Below, one piece after another: positions 21,079 through 31,578 of a stretch of 64,000 nt of DNA. A program made the position numbers and the translations under genes. The notes beneath the pieces are model-generated. The model had not been told where the DNA came from and did no database searches. It saw nothing but the letters and a program-made list of their open reading frames with translations. Origin of the DNA: Sphaerulina vaccinii (Eukaryota; Ascomycota; Dothideomycetes; Mycosphaerellales; Mycosphaerellaceae); assembly GCA_022570795.1 (NCBI GenBank), contig JAKUDP010000004.1, positions 1,054,001-1,118,000 of the forward strand, read 5' to 3'. How positions within the stretch are numbered: position 1 is the stretch's first letter; each line of letters begins with the position of its first letter.

Positions 21079-24000
21079 CTAAGCACCTCCTCGCCCACCA
21101 ACCTTGTTCAATGCCTCAACTTGGACCTTACTGAGCTCGATCTTTGGCAGAGGTGTAGCCTCCTTGTGTGGAGCGGCCATGAAGTCTCTCGCGACCAAGA
21201 ACGACAGATATGCACCCGTGGCTTCCGGAGTTACAGTCGCGAGAGTGTTGTTCTCGTTGACTGCAGCATCAGCCTTGAGAGCAGCCTGTGCATTACGATC
21301 ATCCACGTTCGGAGCTTTAGTAGCAGCTGGTAGGTCTCCTGTTACCATGTGATACAGTCCAAGCAGAGCCAGTTCGTCTCGGCCGTCTTCAACGTATTTC
21401 TCGACCTTCTGTGCCCACTCTCTGTATGGAATTACAGGCGTGCTGTAACCATATGTTTCCAATGCGCCAAGATACTCATTGAATGTTGGTCGTGGGTGCG
21501 CGTCCACGAAGGCGACTGAGCCTGGCTCACCGTGGAAAGATGCAGCATTGATGAGGCGAGCCACGCGGGTAACAGGCACCATGTTGATCGTATTGTCCAT
21601 ATCGGGACGAGCGCCGACTTGAACACAACCCTTGAGCATTCGCACCAGGAAGTCATCAGTGTTGGAGACTCCCGTTTTTGGGTCACCCATCACGTAACCA
21701 GATCGAACGATGACTGCGTTGAGACCTCGTGTTCCAGCTTCGCGAATGATCTGTTCAGACACCCACTTCGATTGTCCGTATCCAGTTCCGAGACCTTGTC
21801 GACTGCCTTCAAGAGGATCAGATTCGAGGATTGGCTGTCCAGCATCGGACTGGTTGACATAGTGTTCGGTGTCCACAGCACTTGTCGAACTGATGAATGT
21901 CAACCTCTTACTCTTTCCTGTAGCGCAGAGTTTGATCGCTTCAATCGTGCTGGTGACATTCGCAGCTCGAAGGTTCTCGTATGGCATGAGCCAATGGACT
22001 CTCGCACCATTGTGGATGATAAGATCAGCATCATCTGCGACATTCTTGTAGTCGGCATCGCTGAGACCTAGATTTGGTTTCTCTAGATCTCCGATGACGA
22101 TTTCGAGAACGCCTTCGGTGGCCCACCATTCTTGCCATAGACCGTAGGCTGTGCATGTTCTTCGAATGCGTTCGAGACCCTCGGCGTGCGATCGAGCGCG
22201 GACGTGAGCGTACACGTGGTTTGGTGTCTTGCGCATAAATGCGTCGTTGAGCACGTATGCACCTAGGAAGCCAGTGGCGCCTGTGAGGAGGATGTTGATG
22301 CCGTTCTCTGTGCTGCGCATGGGGCCTCCTGAGATCTTCTCGGGTAGTTGAGAGATCTGGTTTGGTAGGTCATTAGCGTAGTGGAGAGTTTGCTCGACAT
22401 CTTCATCATCTTCGGCAGCATCAAGGCGAAGACTCTCTGGGTTGAGGGATCGATCAATGTACTTGGCTACACGCTCGAGTGTGGGCTGCCCAGATGCCAT
22501 GATCGACATTGGCACATTGATACCTTGCCACTTGCGATTGATCTTGGGCACGATTTGTACTGTCATGATGCTGTCTCCGCCAAGATCGTAAAAGCTGGTA
22601 TCTCTGGGTAGTGTCTCTGAAGTGTGGTTGCGGGTCTTGAGGTGCTCAGCCCAGATCTTGGCCAGCTCTTTCTCGGTATCTGTGCGCTTGTCCAGGTCAG
22701 TGGCGTCGGGTAGAGAACCAAGCAGGTCAGCTTGTTCTGGGAATGGCAAAGCTCTCTTGTCGACCTTGCCGTTCGGGTTCAGCGGCAAACGCAGCATTGG
22801 AATGAACAAAGTCGGCACGGCATATGTTGGCAGCTTCTTCTTCAGTTCCGTGCGAGCACTCTGGGTTAGGAGGTAGAAGATCTTCATGCGTTGAGCGATA
22901 CCGTGACTCTCCTTGGCTGATGATCTTCTGCGTCTGAGGCTCCCATTTGCAGTGGGTTGTTTGCTAGCCGCTTCTTCTTGCTGAGAATACCACTCTCTCC
23001 ATTTGGCCATATCAGGTACATAATATGAGACCAGAACATGCTCTTCTTGATGATCGCGTCTGACCAAAGTGACATTTTCGCGGATCAGTGGATGCTGGCT
23101 GAGATGCGTGTCGATCTCACCAAGTTCGATTCTGAATCCACGAATCTTGACTTGATCATCAGCACGACCAACACATTCCACGTTACCATCTGGCATATAT
23201 CGTCCGAGGTCTCCAGACCTGTACATTCGGTCTCGAGGGCCCTTGTAGTGCTCTCTCCATGGTTCAGGCTGTCCTGCTGCCTGCACCCGCTTCTGATCTT
23301 CCTCAATCCACTTCTGAGAGTCGACAAACCAATTCGAAACGAACTTCTGGGCATTCTTCTCTGGATCGCCAAGATACTCCTCTGCCAGCCCACCAGCTCG
23401 GACGTAGATTTCTCCAATCTCTCCTACCTCACACTGTCTTTCCTTCTTCTCGCGGTCCACCACAAGAAGCTGGACATCAAGCATTCCAGTACCAGCAGGA
23501 ATCACATCTCCCATCTTGTCCAAGTAGCCCGAGTCTTCGCTGGCGGATGGGATCTCGTAGAAGCTTACAGCGCGTTGAGTTTCGGTCGTGCCGTACATGT
23601 TCTTGATTCTGCAGTTCGGTGCCAGCTGCTGCAGTCGGCGACAATCTCGCTTGAGTAAGATATCTCCAACAAAGAATGCTCCGTGCAGACTGTTGATCTT
23701 TGGCTCGAGACTACCAAGCAAGATCTGTCCCATAGCAGGTGTCAGATGCATGACTGAAATCTCATTGGTGCTTGCCCAGTTGGCGAGTCTGTCAAATGTG
23801 ATGTCTTCAGCTGGAGGCACGATCAAGCTAGCGCCAAGGAAGAGAGGTGTAAAGATATCACGCTGAATCGGATCGTGTGCAATGCCACTCAGCATGGAGA
23901 AGCGCTCCTTTTCTGTCAGGTTGAAGCGTTGTGACATCCAGGGAAAGTAATATGCCAACGAAAAGTGTCTGCCCTTGACACCCTTGGGTCGCCCTTCCGA

Positions 24001-24636
24001 ACCAGATGTGAACGATAACGTAGGAGTGCTATCAGGCCCAACGAGCACTCCTGGTAGATCCCCCTTCTTGGCTTGCTGAGCTTGTAGACAGTCTTCGCCA
24101 CCCTGTAGAGAGCCTCCAGTCACAGAGCCGTCGTCGTGCAACATCAATCCAGGCACTTCGGTTCGCAGGTTCAGGTTCTTGCTGATGTACTCTCTCACCA
24201 GAGGCGCAAGTTCGCCAGCTTCCTGCTTAGCCTTCTCAATACAAACCAATGCTCGCGGCTGAGCAACTTCCAAGTAGATATTCTGCCTGTCTGCTGGATA
24301 CGCAGGATCGATGACACTGAACGTTGCACCAGCCTTGAGTACACCCATCACAGCCACAACCAAGTCCACTCCTCGATACGCGTAGACCATGACAACCTCA
24401 CCTCGCTGCACGCCATTGCTGACGAGATGATGTGCCAAAGCATTGGACGACTCATTGATCGTTTTGTAGCTGAAGACTCGCTCTGGTGAGGTTGACGATG
24501 CTGTCTCTATGACACATGATCGTTCTGGATGCTTTTTGGCATTGGCAGCGAAAATCTCGTGGATGGCTCCTCTGTAGTCGGACCAGTGAAGATCTGATGT
24601 TGGATCCGGGCGGACGTCTTTGGAGTTAGGACTCAT
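21079..24636 (-). CDS. LYS2: L-2-aminoadipate reductase (alpha-aminoadipate-semialdehyde dehydrogenase)
   Basis: Single exon, 1185 residues from ATG 24636 (MSPNSKDVRPDP). It reduces 2-aminoadipate to its semialdehyde in the fungal lysine pathway. Order of domains: an adenylation domain (FTSGSEGRPKGVKGRH, NMYGTTETQRAV, YRSGDLGRYMPDGNVECVG, DDQVKIRGFRIELGEID), a carrier domain with the phosphopantetheine Ser in DLGGDSIMTVQIV (about residue 685), and a C-terminal NAD(P)-binding reductase domain beginning NILLTGATGFLGAYVL (about residue 780) with GYGQSKWVSE. The enzyme needs activation by a phosphopantetheinyl transferase. The frame stays open further upstream, but the region before MSPNS is not family-like. 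It is back to back with the RBR ligase gene and has a TGACTCA box just upstream. Confidence 0.96.
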   Translation of the reverse strand: MSPNSKDVRPDPTSDLHWSDYRGAIHEIFAANAKKHPERSCVIETASSTSPERVFSYKTINESSNALAHHLVSNGVQRGEVVMVYAYRGVDLVVAVMGVLKAGATFSVIDPAYPADRQNIYLEVAQPRALVCIEKAKQEAGELAPLVREYISKNLNLRTEVPGLMLHDDGSVTGGSLQGGEDCLQAQQAKKGDLPGVLVGPDSTPTLSFTSGSEGRPKGVKGRHFSLAYYFPWMSQRFNLTEKERFSMLSGIAHDPIQRDIFTPLFLGASLIVPPAEDITFDRLANWASTNEISVMHLTPAMGQILLGSLEPKINSLHGAFFVGDILLKRDCRRLQQLAPNCRIKNMYGTTETQRAVSFYEIPSASEDSGYLDKMGDVIPAGTGMLDVQLLVVDREKKERQCEVGEIGEIYVRAGGLAEEYLGDPEKNAQKFVSNWFVDSQKWIEEDQKRVQAAGQPEPWREHYKGPRDRMYRSGDLGRYMPDGNVECVGRADDQVKIRGFRIELGEIDTHLSQHPLIRENVTLVRRDHQEEHVLVSYYVPDMAKWREWYSQQEEAASKQPTANGSLRRRRSSAKESHGIAQRMKIFYLLTQSARTELKKKLPTYAVPTLFIPMLRLPLNPNGKVDKRALPFPEQADLLGSLPDATDLDKRTDTEKELAKIWAEHLKTRNHTSETLPRDTSFYDLGGDSIMTVQIVPKINRKWQGINVPMSIMASGQPTLERVAKYIDRSLNPESLRLDAAEDDEDVEQTLHYANDLPNQISQLPEKISGGPMRSTENGINILLTGATGFLGAYVLNDAFMRKTPNHVYAHVRARSHAEGLERIRRTCTAYGLWQEWWATEGVLEIVIGDLEKPNLGLSDADYKNVADDADLIIHNGARVHWLMPYENLRAANVTSTIEAIKLCATGKSKRLTFISSTSAVDTEHYVNQSDAGQPILESDPLEGSRQGLGTGYGQSKWVSEQIIREAGTRGLNAVIVRSGYVMGDPKTGVSNTDDFLVRMLKGCVQVGARPDMDNTINMVPVTRVARLINAASFHGEPGSVAFVDAHPRPTFNEYLGALETYGYSTPVIPYREWAQKVEKYVEDGRDELALLGLYHMVTGDLPAATKAPNVDDRNAQAALKADAAVNENNTLATVTPEATGAYLSFLVARDFMAAPHKEATPLPKIELSKVQVEALNKVGGRGGA

Positions 24637-25067
24637 GGTGGGCGATATATGCCTCAAGTGAGGTGGATTGCTGCTCAGATATATGTTTCCAATATTTGAC
24701 TCATCTGATCTGAGCCAGGATGAAATTTTCTCTCGAGGCTTGTCTCTGCCTTGCTGATGTCCGATATCCAATGTGGCTGGTATGGTTGAGAATTTCAATC
24801 CTTGATGTGGTATGTCCTCTGAATGTGAGGTTTGTGAAAGATGAAGAGCGATATCGCATCACACGACATCACTTCTGAAGTGAAATGGCCCACAGAACGC
24901 ATTGACCAAAATTCTGTTAAGGTTTACAGGCCTGCTGCGCCTGCCTGCATAAGCGTCCGCAGTGGAGTACGGTTGGCTTCCAGCCACTTGGAAGCTCACA
25001 GCCTGGCGACCACAGACATTAAATCCATCTTTACTGTAGGCGTGAGTATGCTTCACTCATCGCAGAG
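24637..25067. promoter_or_regulatory. Divergent promoter between LYS2 and the RBR ligase gene
   Basis: 431 bp between opposed start codons; apart from the TGACTCA box on the LYS2 side no further element is recognised. Confidence 0.45.
24697..24703. promoter_or_regulatory. Gcn4/CPC1/CpcA-type TGACTCA box upstream of LYS2
   Basis: A perfect palindromic TGACTCA lies about 60 bp upstream of the LYS2 ATG. This is the site of the bZIP activator of general amino acid control, which is known to act on lysine genes in fungi. Function here is inferred from sequence and position. Confidence 0.6.
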
Positions 25068-26891
25068 ATGGCGCCAGCGAGCGTCAGTGGCCGCAGCAGA
25101 CATGGAACGAAATCGTCCCGATTAGTACGTTCATCGACGAGGGCGAGATCAACGAAGAAGGCGGAAGAAGAGGTTGTGGCGCAGAAGCCTGATGTCGAAG
25201 AGTTGCGACAAAAGCGAGCAGCCTACTACAGTGCACCTGCTACTGAGCGGCGACGAGTAACATCGATACTGGGAGTCAGACCATCGACGAGGACAAAGTC
25301 ATCGACAATAGGAAGACCTGCTTCCAGTGAGCAGAAGAAGAGACGAAAGCATAGAAGCAGTTTGGACAAGCCAGGCAGTAGCTCTCGCAGCGGCAGGCGC
25401 GATGGAGATGACTTTGTCTATGCTGCTTCACAGATACCACAAGAGCAATCTTTTTCAAGGCGTAGCTCTCATGCCAGGAGAAGATTGAAGCACTCGACTT
25501 CCGCAAGCACACGTGAGATACCAACCATAGTGGACGACGAGCTCACTCCAGACGATAGCATCTCGCAAGTAGGCCTGCATCCCACTCCTCAACGGGCAGA
25601 ATTGAATGCTTCGCGCTCGTCACTCCAACGACGTCCAACATCTGCCAAGCTTGCAACCATCTCTGAGCATGCAGCTGAGCCGAAGAGCCCAACCAGGTCA
25701 CCTAGGCGGCATGAGAGGCAATCATCGATCTTCGGATCACTCCTTCGACGCAGCTCATCAACGGCCGTGCCACCTCGGCCACCACGTCTAGTAGAGTGCC
25801 TGACCTGCGGCTCAGATGGTATACCTGCCACTCGAACTGCGAAGCTCAGCTGCAGTCATCGAATGTGCCACGACTGCTTGAAGCGTATCTTCGAGATGTC
25901 TGTGACTGATCCTGCTCACATGCCACCACGCTGCTGCACAAAAGAGCACATTCCCCTCAAGCATGTGGACAATCTCTTCGACCTGAAGTTCAAAGTCCTC
26001 TGGAATCGCAAGTATCAAGAATACCACACCAAGAACCGCATCTACTGCCCGACACCGAAGTGTGGCGAATGGATCAAACCTTCCCATATCATCTCAAAGG
26101 GAGGGCGCAGATACGCGCAATGTCCCCGCTGTACCACGAAAGTCTGTACACTGTGCAATGCGAAGCTTCACAAGTCCTCGGACTGTCCACAGGATCCCGA
26201 GATTGCGAAGCTGGTCGCTCAAGCTAAGGAGAAAGGGTGGCAAACCTGCTACAGTTGCCACGCAATGGTCGAGCTCAAGGAAGGTTGCAATCACATGACT
26301 TGTCGCTGTCTAGCAGAATTCTGCATGATCTGTGGAAGTAAGTGGAAGAGCTGCGACTGTCCTTGGTTTAACTATCGAGACCTCCCGGATCCGGATCGCT
26401 TGACGAACATGCGCGTGCCGGAAGAGATCCGGGTCGTGTATCGCCGAGTCATGGATGCTGCTGGGATCCCAGTACCAGCTCCTCCTCCAGCTACGCCAGT
26501 TCAAGCCCGGAGACAGCCTACGTACAATGACGAGCTTGATCAGAGGAGGCGTCAAGAACGTCTGGACGCAGATTTGGCAAGACGGCTGCAGCTTGGTCTT
26601 ATCCTCAACTCTGAAGATGAGGAACCGAGAGATCGGCATCGAGAAGCAAATGTTGCTGCTTGGGGATTGGACAATAATGAGGCTGGAATCAATGACAACT
26701 TTGTTTCCAGTGCTGCGAATGTGGTAATGAGTGCCTTTGGCGACGCGTCTATGGGGCGCAGAGGCGACAGGGAATCTGGCAGAAGACGCAGAGCAAGACA
26801 GAGTACGCATGATGACGCTGGACTCGTGCCGAATTTCTTGGGAGACGAAAGTGTTCTGGGCGTTGGGCCGTCTGTAAGGAAGACTCGGTAA
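25068..26891 (+). CDS. RBR (RING-IBR-RING) E3 ubiquitin ligase
   Basis: Single exon, 607 residues. The first about 240 residues are basic and Ser/Arg rich without fold. RING1 spans about 244-290 (CLTCGSDGIPATRTAKLSC, CSHRMCHDC, PPRCC). An IBR follows at 327-373 (CPTPKCGEWIK, CPRCTTKVCTLC) and RING2 at 394-431 (CYSCHAMVELKEGCNHMTC, FCMICGSKWKSCDC). By comparison with HHARI-type enzymes, the Cys of NHMTC (about residue 412) is the one that takes ubiquitin as a thioester before transfer. The C-terminal part carries a charged helix (DQRRRQERLDADLARRLQ) and a polar tail. Substrate unknown. This is a common fungal RBR layout lacking an Ariadne or ubiquitin-like domain. Confidence 0.93.
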   Translation: MAPASVSGRSRHGTKSSRLVRSSTRARSTKKAEEEVVAQKPDVEELRQKRAAYYSAPATERRRVTSILGVRPSTRTKSSTIGRPASSEQKKRRKHRSSLDKPGSSSRSGRRDGDDFVYAASQIPQEQSFSRRSSHARRRLKHSTSASTREIPTIVDDELTPDDSISQVGLHPTPQRAELNASRSSLQRRPTSAKLATISEHAAEPKSPTRSPRRHERQSSIFGSLLRRSSSTAVPPRPPRLVECLTCGSDGIPATRTAKLSCSHRMCHDCLKRIFEMSVTDPAHMPPRCCTKEHIPLKHVDNLFDLKFKVLWNRKYQEYHTKNRIYCPTPKCGEWIKPSHIISKGGRRYAQCPRCTTKVCTLCNAKLHKSSDCPQDPEIAKLVAQAKEKGWQTCYSCHAMVELKEGCNHMTCRCLAEFCMICGSKWKSCDCPWFNYRDLPDPDRLTNMRVPEEIRVVYRRVMDAAGIPVPAPPPATPVQARRQPTYNDELDQRRRQERLDADLARRLQLGLILNSEDEEPRDRHREANVAAWGLDNNEAGINDNFVSSAANVVMSAFGDASMGRRGDRESGRRRRARQSTHDDAGLVPNFLGDESVLGVGPSVRKTR

Positions 26892-27311
26892 TGATGCTAT
26901 GCAAGACTCGTGCGGAGGCCATCCTCCATTATTGCCGCTTCTCAATTTCCCGAGCGGTGTTCGTATAGAAAGCCATAGACGCTGCTAGGCCAATCAGAGC
27001 TACCCCCGAGCAGCGTGTAAAGATCATCTGCATCATTCAACTCTGGTGTGGCCCATCTGGCTTGGGATAGTGAAAGTGGCTTACTGCGAAGAGGATTTGG
27101 CCGAGAAGCTATCAAGCAGGCTGTGTCTCCAACTCCAAGCCACCACGGCCTTGGATACAGGACAAGCCTGGGAGCAACGAGAAAGCGCCTCAGCGGAAGC
27201 ACTTCTGAAGTCCACGTGTATCTGCATTCTTGGGTATCATATCGCATCTGGCGTCTCCGAGTACTTTCTCGTTCTGTTCTATCCCAACCATTCTGTCGAT
27301 ATGCATGCCGG
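26892..27311. other. Convergent 3' spacer
   Basis: 420 bp between the RBR ligase stop and the DUF3292 stop. Open frames on both strands here have shadow-like composition. Confidence 0.5.
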
Positions 27312-29413
27312 CTACCAAGCCTCCCACTTCTGCCCACCCATACTAACCAACCGATTGAACAACTCATCTCTCAACATCATAGCAGTGATATGTCTCGTGT
27401 TCCCAAGTTTGTCCACAATCTCCAGCCCATCAGCGACTTCTTTGTCCAAAGCCCATCCAACAAGCAACTTAGCTTTCCAGCCCAGCCCACCGACTTTCTT
27501 TAACTCTTTGATATCAGCAATTGCAATAGTCCAAACAGGATGTAAGTCTTCGATCAAAGATCCATCCTGGCCAGTAACAGATTTATCCAGACTGAAACCC
27601 ACACAAGGTATTGTAGCTTTGGTAGCAATGTATGCATGACCTTTCTTGCCATGGTAACGACATTTGAAATCGATGGGTCCGGAGACTTGCCAATCGTTCT
27701 TGCCAGGTATGACTCCTAATCTTTGTTTCGAAGGTTCGCTGCCGGCTTTGGCCTTGATATGGTCCACTCCGAGAGCAGTATCGACACTGCCTTTGATGCC
27801 GCCTTTGAAGAAGCCGAGAATCTTGGCTCCGGTTTTGCCGTGTTTCTTCTCTTTGCCAGCGTCGACATCACTTCCTGCGCTTTCGTGCTTGGTCGTTGGA
27901 TCTGCTGCGGCAACCGCTGCGATCTCGTCGTCCGTAGCGTTGAGTGGCCAGTCTGCACCTGCTGCGCGAAGGTCGTCTGCTGTAAGGTCTACAGGTTCGT
28001 CTGCAGGTATGCCACCAGAGTGTGGTGGAGGTGGCAGAGGTGCCTTGTTCGCTTCGCCGATGCGTAGGAGTGTGATTGTGAGTTGAGCATTGGTTGGTAC
28101 ACCCTTGAGGACAGTATTCCGTAGCTCAAGCAACTTCTGCCATTTCGGAAAGTGACTATCAAGCCATCGCAGTCCCCGCTGGGTAATCGGGTCGCCGAAG
28201 AAGCCAAATCCAATGCCAAAGGTGATACCTTTGACAAGCATGTAGGAAGAGATGAAGAAAGAGGCAGCAAGAACTGGGATTACCAAGGCGGCGATGCGTA
28301 GTCGATATACCTCCTGTGGAAAAGGCTTAGTGGGGTTCAAGGCGTTGCCGAATCGTTCCCAGGTATCAGATATGTCCGCAATCCCATGCATGACAGGCCT
28401 CATCTTGTTCCAGATGGCTGTCTCCATTGGCACTTTGGACTTGTCCTTGGCTGTGACATCGCCCTTGGCACCAGTTTGGGCACGAGCATTACTAGCGCTT
28501 GCTGCCATTGCTGTTGGATCAGGAATGAAGTCGTCTGTCTTGTCGTCTCCTGATGATACAGATGGAGGGTCGTTCTGCGGATGCTTGCCAGCCACACTGG
28601 AGAGCGCAACGGATGCTATGCCGTTGACGAAGTTACTAGCTTCAGCCTCGACTGCTTCTCCCTTGTGGTTCTCTGGCGCACCAGTAGCTGAGTCTGTGGA
28701 TCCGAGCACTCCTGCCTTTGGCTTCTGAACACCGCCGGATCCGGAAACTATTGCTAGTGGAGCTGGCGGAAACACGATCGCTCGACTTGGCTGATAGGTA
28801 ATGAGAACAACGATGAATCCCAGTATCAGAGGTGTTAGTAGATCGAATGCCCATGCCACGAAATATGCAGCTGCAAAGTAGGAAGTCCTTCTCGTTTCTC
28901 GCCATGAGCGGATTCTCATGATATGCTTCCCAAAGCCCATCAGGCCAATACCAACTGTCATGTACAAGCGCTCGATGTTGGCTCGAAGCTTGTCAGGCGA
29001 GAACTCCTCTTCGTCTGCAATGTTCAGATCCAGATCACCAGGTACTGGGTAAGGGTATTCTTTGACATGATACATTTGCTGCCATATCGTAAGCATCAAC
29101 CTTCTTATCTTCTTCGAACTGGACTCACTTTGTTAAATCGACGGATAAGCACCCACAAGTCCTGATTAGCCATGCCGCCCACGAGAGGATTGGGAATGTC
29201 GTCGACATGATCGGTCCATCCTAGGTCCTTGACCTCGCCATCGTGAGCAAGCTGAGCCTCGCCCTTTTCATCGTGGTCGTCCATTGCCAAGGCGTGGCTC
29301 ATAGTCGGAGCGTCTGTAAGGGACTGTGCCACTTCCTGCTTGTCTGGATCTGTGAGAGGAGCAGTATTGTGAGGAATAGGGAGATAGTCGCTTAGACCAG
29401 GCTCACTCGCCAT
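27312..29413 (-). CDS. DUF3292-type membrane protein
   Basis: Two exons, 29129-29413 and 27312-29078, with a 50-bp intron (GTGAGT..CAG) rejoin RRFNKQMYHVKEYPYPVPG; 683 residues. The N-terminus is acidic and polar. The block DIPNPLVGGMANQDLWVLIRR and the following HVKEYP region are typical of the fungal DUF3292 family. Two hydrophobic regions are visible: AAAYFVAWAFDLLTPLILG, and a second around ALVIPVLAASFFISSYML followed by a Gly/Phe-rich stretch. The segment between them is Ser/Ala/Asp-rich and probably cytosolic. The C-terminal third (KATIPCVGFSLDKS, EDLHPVWTIAIADIKELKK, LGNTRHITAMMLRDELFN) looks like a GRAM/PH-like lipid-binding unit, which is inference. Role unknown. Back to back with the helix-turn-helix gene, 251 bp apart. 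Confidence 0.83.
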
Positions 29414-29664
29414 GATGAGGATGTGCAGTTGCAGTGTTTATATGATAGGATTGATTCGTGTTATTATGGAGACTTCATTACTCAACCGTCGTCGTGTCCT
29501 TGTTCTTTGTTGAGTGGAAGCGAGGGAAGCGACGATGGAGTTACGTCATTGGTGAAGAAAAGGGAAGCCACGAACGCGGACCAGTCGCCGATCGAGATTG
29601 GACGCGACGCCGCTTGCATGTGAGAACAACATGCTCTCCTCAACGACATGTCCCCACCAACGAC

Positions 29665-31578
29665 ATGCTCCAGCTGTGCACTGCAAAGCGCTGGCAGCAT
29701 GTCGCCTACTCATCCTTGACGCCACGACTTCTTCGCCGATATGCCTCGACACGACTCAAGAACGACAAAGAGCGGAAGAGGACGTACACAGAATGGACTG
29801 CAGAAGACGACCGCAAGCTGATCGAACTCCGTGTCTCTGGTGTGAAGCTGACTGACATGCTCAGTCACTTCCCTGGGATTGGGAAGAATGCGGCGCGCAA
29901 TCGTCTCGGCGCCATTCGATCTGGCCGCACCGCGACTGATCATGGGCTCGTGGACCAGTTGCGAAGTATCAGAAGAAAGTACTCGAAATGGCATGCAATC
30001 ACAGACGAGGAGTTGCAACGTGTGCGTTCTCTGCGCCAGCAAGGTCTCACGATGAAGGCTATTGCGGAATTGCTAGGAACACACAGTGACCGGGTGTGGC
30101 AGATATGCCACAAGACTGCCGGGCACAAGCGCACCTCGAGAATACCGTACACAGCAGCGGAGGATGCCCAGCTGACAGGTCTCCGAGAGGCAGGATTCAA
30201 GTGGACTGCCATCCAGCAAAAGATGCCGCAAAGATCAGAGAAGGCCCTTCGGACGCGGTGGCAACTCTTGAGCGGCGGTCGTGCGGCAGAGCATCTAGAT
30301 TCGAGTTGCAATGCCCAGCTGAAACGTGGGCCTATAACCCAGACAGAGGAGGAGGAGATTTGGCGGCTGTATGCGTCAGGTAAAGAAACTCGGCATATCG
30401 CAGTGGTTTTGGGCAGGAAATTCCAGCAGGTTGCCCAGAAACTATGTGCGTTGAAAAAGGTTGCAGGCAGGCAAGCTGATTCTACTATCTCAGCAGAAGG
30501 TACAACATCGCAGGCCTCTGACAGGCAACATATGTCGCCAGGAGTGGCCAGCCGCGATTCTCACAACAGCACAGCTACTTCGCAGCGCAGACCACAAGTC
30601 TTCAGCAGAGGCACAACATCTTCCGAGCGAGGATACTCTACAGCAGCTGATGTTTCTGGCAGTCGCGAAACGCCCACTCGGAAGCACTGGACACCCGAAG
30701 AAGATCTCGCACTGGCCGGCGTCGTCGGTAGACGCAATGTACGCGCTGTGCTGACAGAACTTGCGCAGAAGTTAGGGAGATCCTATGATTCTGTCTACGA
30801 TCGAGTGCGCTATCTCAGACGACCTTGTTGCACTTCTCCAGTCGCTCAGAGAACCCCATGGAGTCCAGAGCAGGAGGAACTTCTGAGGCGTCTGTATATC
30901 TCTGGGCGTCCAGTGCGCAAGATCGCGGCTGAGCTGGGACGAAGTCGACAAGCTGTGTCAATGCATGTCACCAAGCTTGGGCTCGCCAACCGTCAGGCGC
31001 CTAGATGTAAATACACGCTAACAGAGAAGGCCGCTATCGTTCGCCACCACCAAGCAGGACTTTCTTGGGCCGAGATCGCAAAGCAGACCGGACTAGATAG
31101 AGCTAAGATCAACACTTACGCTCTCAAGTATAAGCTGGTTGAGCTCAGGAAGTCACAGCCCGTCGCACTCGACGCACAAGCTCGCGCTCAGCTTCGCTCT
31201 TTACTCAAAGATCGGTGCGACACTGAGACTATTGCTAAGACTCTCAATGCTCCGTCAGCTTATGTGGGGTACGCTATAATGTATGCAGGGCACCGATATA
31301 AGAAAACGGAAGATGTACGCAAGCACGCCACGGCTGTCTACCTCAAAGAGCATCAATCCTATACCTGGAGACAGATTGAGAGCGAACTCAAGCTGACCAG
31401 TCGGACTCTGTCGCGTGTATATGTCTATTCGTCCTCTGAAATCTATGCAGGACTGGTGGAGGACGATCCAAGACTGTGGAGCGACGAGAAACTGCAAGAA
31501 GTTGCAACCATCGTTCGGCAGCGTGTAGCAGTTAGGAACGCTGAACTCGGACTTCCTAGAAAGAGGTTGCGTCGCTAA
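29665..31578 (+). CDS. Multi helix-turn-helix (SANT/Myb-like) protein with mitochondrial-type presequence
   Basis: Single exon, 637 residues from ATG 29665. The frame is open further upstream, but that part has shadow-like composition. The first about 35 residues (MLQLCTAKRWQHVAY, then SLTPRLLRRYASTRLK) are Arg/Ser rich without acidic residues, as in mitochondrial presequences. After that come about nine tandem units of 38-45 residues, each with a Trp/Tyr-x-acidic start and a helix-turn-helix core, at about 44-83, 112-150, 162-201, 225-264, 341-385, 399-438, 450-490, 503-542 and 553-588. Clear cases are WTAEDDRKLIELRVSGVKL, PYTAAEDAQLTGLREAGFKW, HWTPEEDLALAGV and WSPEQEELLRRLYISGRP with KIAAELGRSRQAVSMHV. 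A Ser/Thr linker (270-340) splits the array 4+5. The tail is basic (PRKRLRR). Nucleic-acid binding is inferred; function unknown. Confidence 0.85.
   Translation: MLQLCTAKRWQHVAYSSLTPRLLRRYASTRLKNDKERKRTYTEWTAEDDRKLIELRVSGVKLTDMLSHFPGIGKNAARNRLGAIRSGRTATDHGLVDQLRSIRRKYSKWHAITDEELQRVRSLRQQGLTMKAIAELLGTHSDRVWQICHKTAGHKRTSRIPYTAAEDAQLTGLREAGFKWTAIQQKMPQRSEKALRTRWQLLSGGRAAEHLDSSCNAQLKRGPITQTEEEEIWRLYASGKETRHIAVVLGRKFQQVAQKLCALKKVAGRQADSTISAEGTTSQASDRQHMSPGVASRDSHNSTATSQRRPQVFSRGTTSSERGYSTAADVSGSRETPTRKHWTPEEDLALAGVVGRRNVRAVLTELAQKLGRSYDSVYDRVRYLRRPCCTSPVAQRTPWSPEQEELLRRLYISGRPVRKIAAELGRSRQAVSMHVTKLGLANRQAPRCKYTLTEKAAIVRHHQAGLSWAEIAKQTGLDRAKINTYALKYKLVELRKSQPVALDAQARAQLRSLLKDRCDTETIAKTLNAPSAYVGYAIMYAGHRYKKTEDVRKHATAVYLKEHQSYTWRQIESELKLTSRTLSRVYVYSSSEIYAGLVEDDPRLWSDEKLQEVATIVRQRVAVRNAELGLPRKRLRR

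Noticed and set aside
26942..27367. 141-codon minus-strand frame after the DUF3292 gene
   Set aside because: Overlaps the DUF3292 C-terminus in another frame, Arg/Ser/Leu-rich, with no start in good context.
29458..29664. Upstream extension of the helix-turn-helix protein
   Set aside because: The extra 69 residues begin at a non-ATG codon and read as untranslated leader; ATG 29665 opens a typical presequence.
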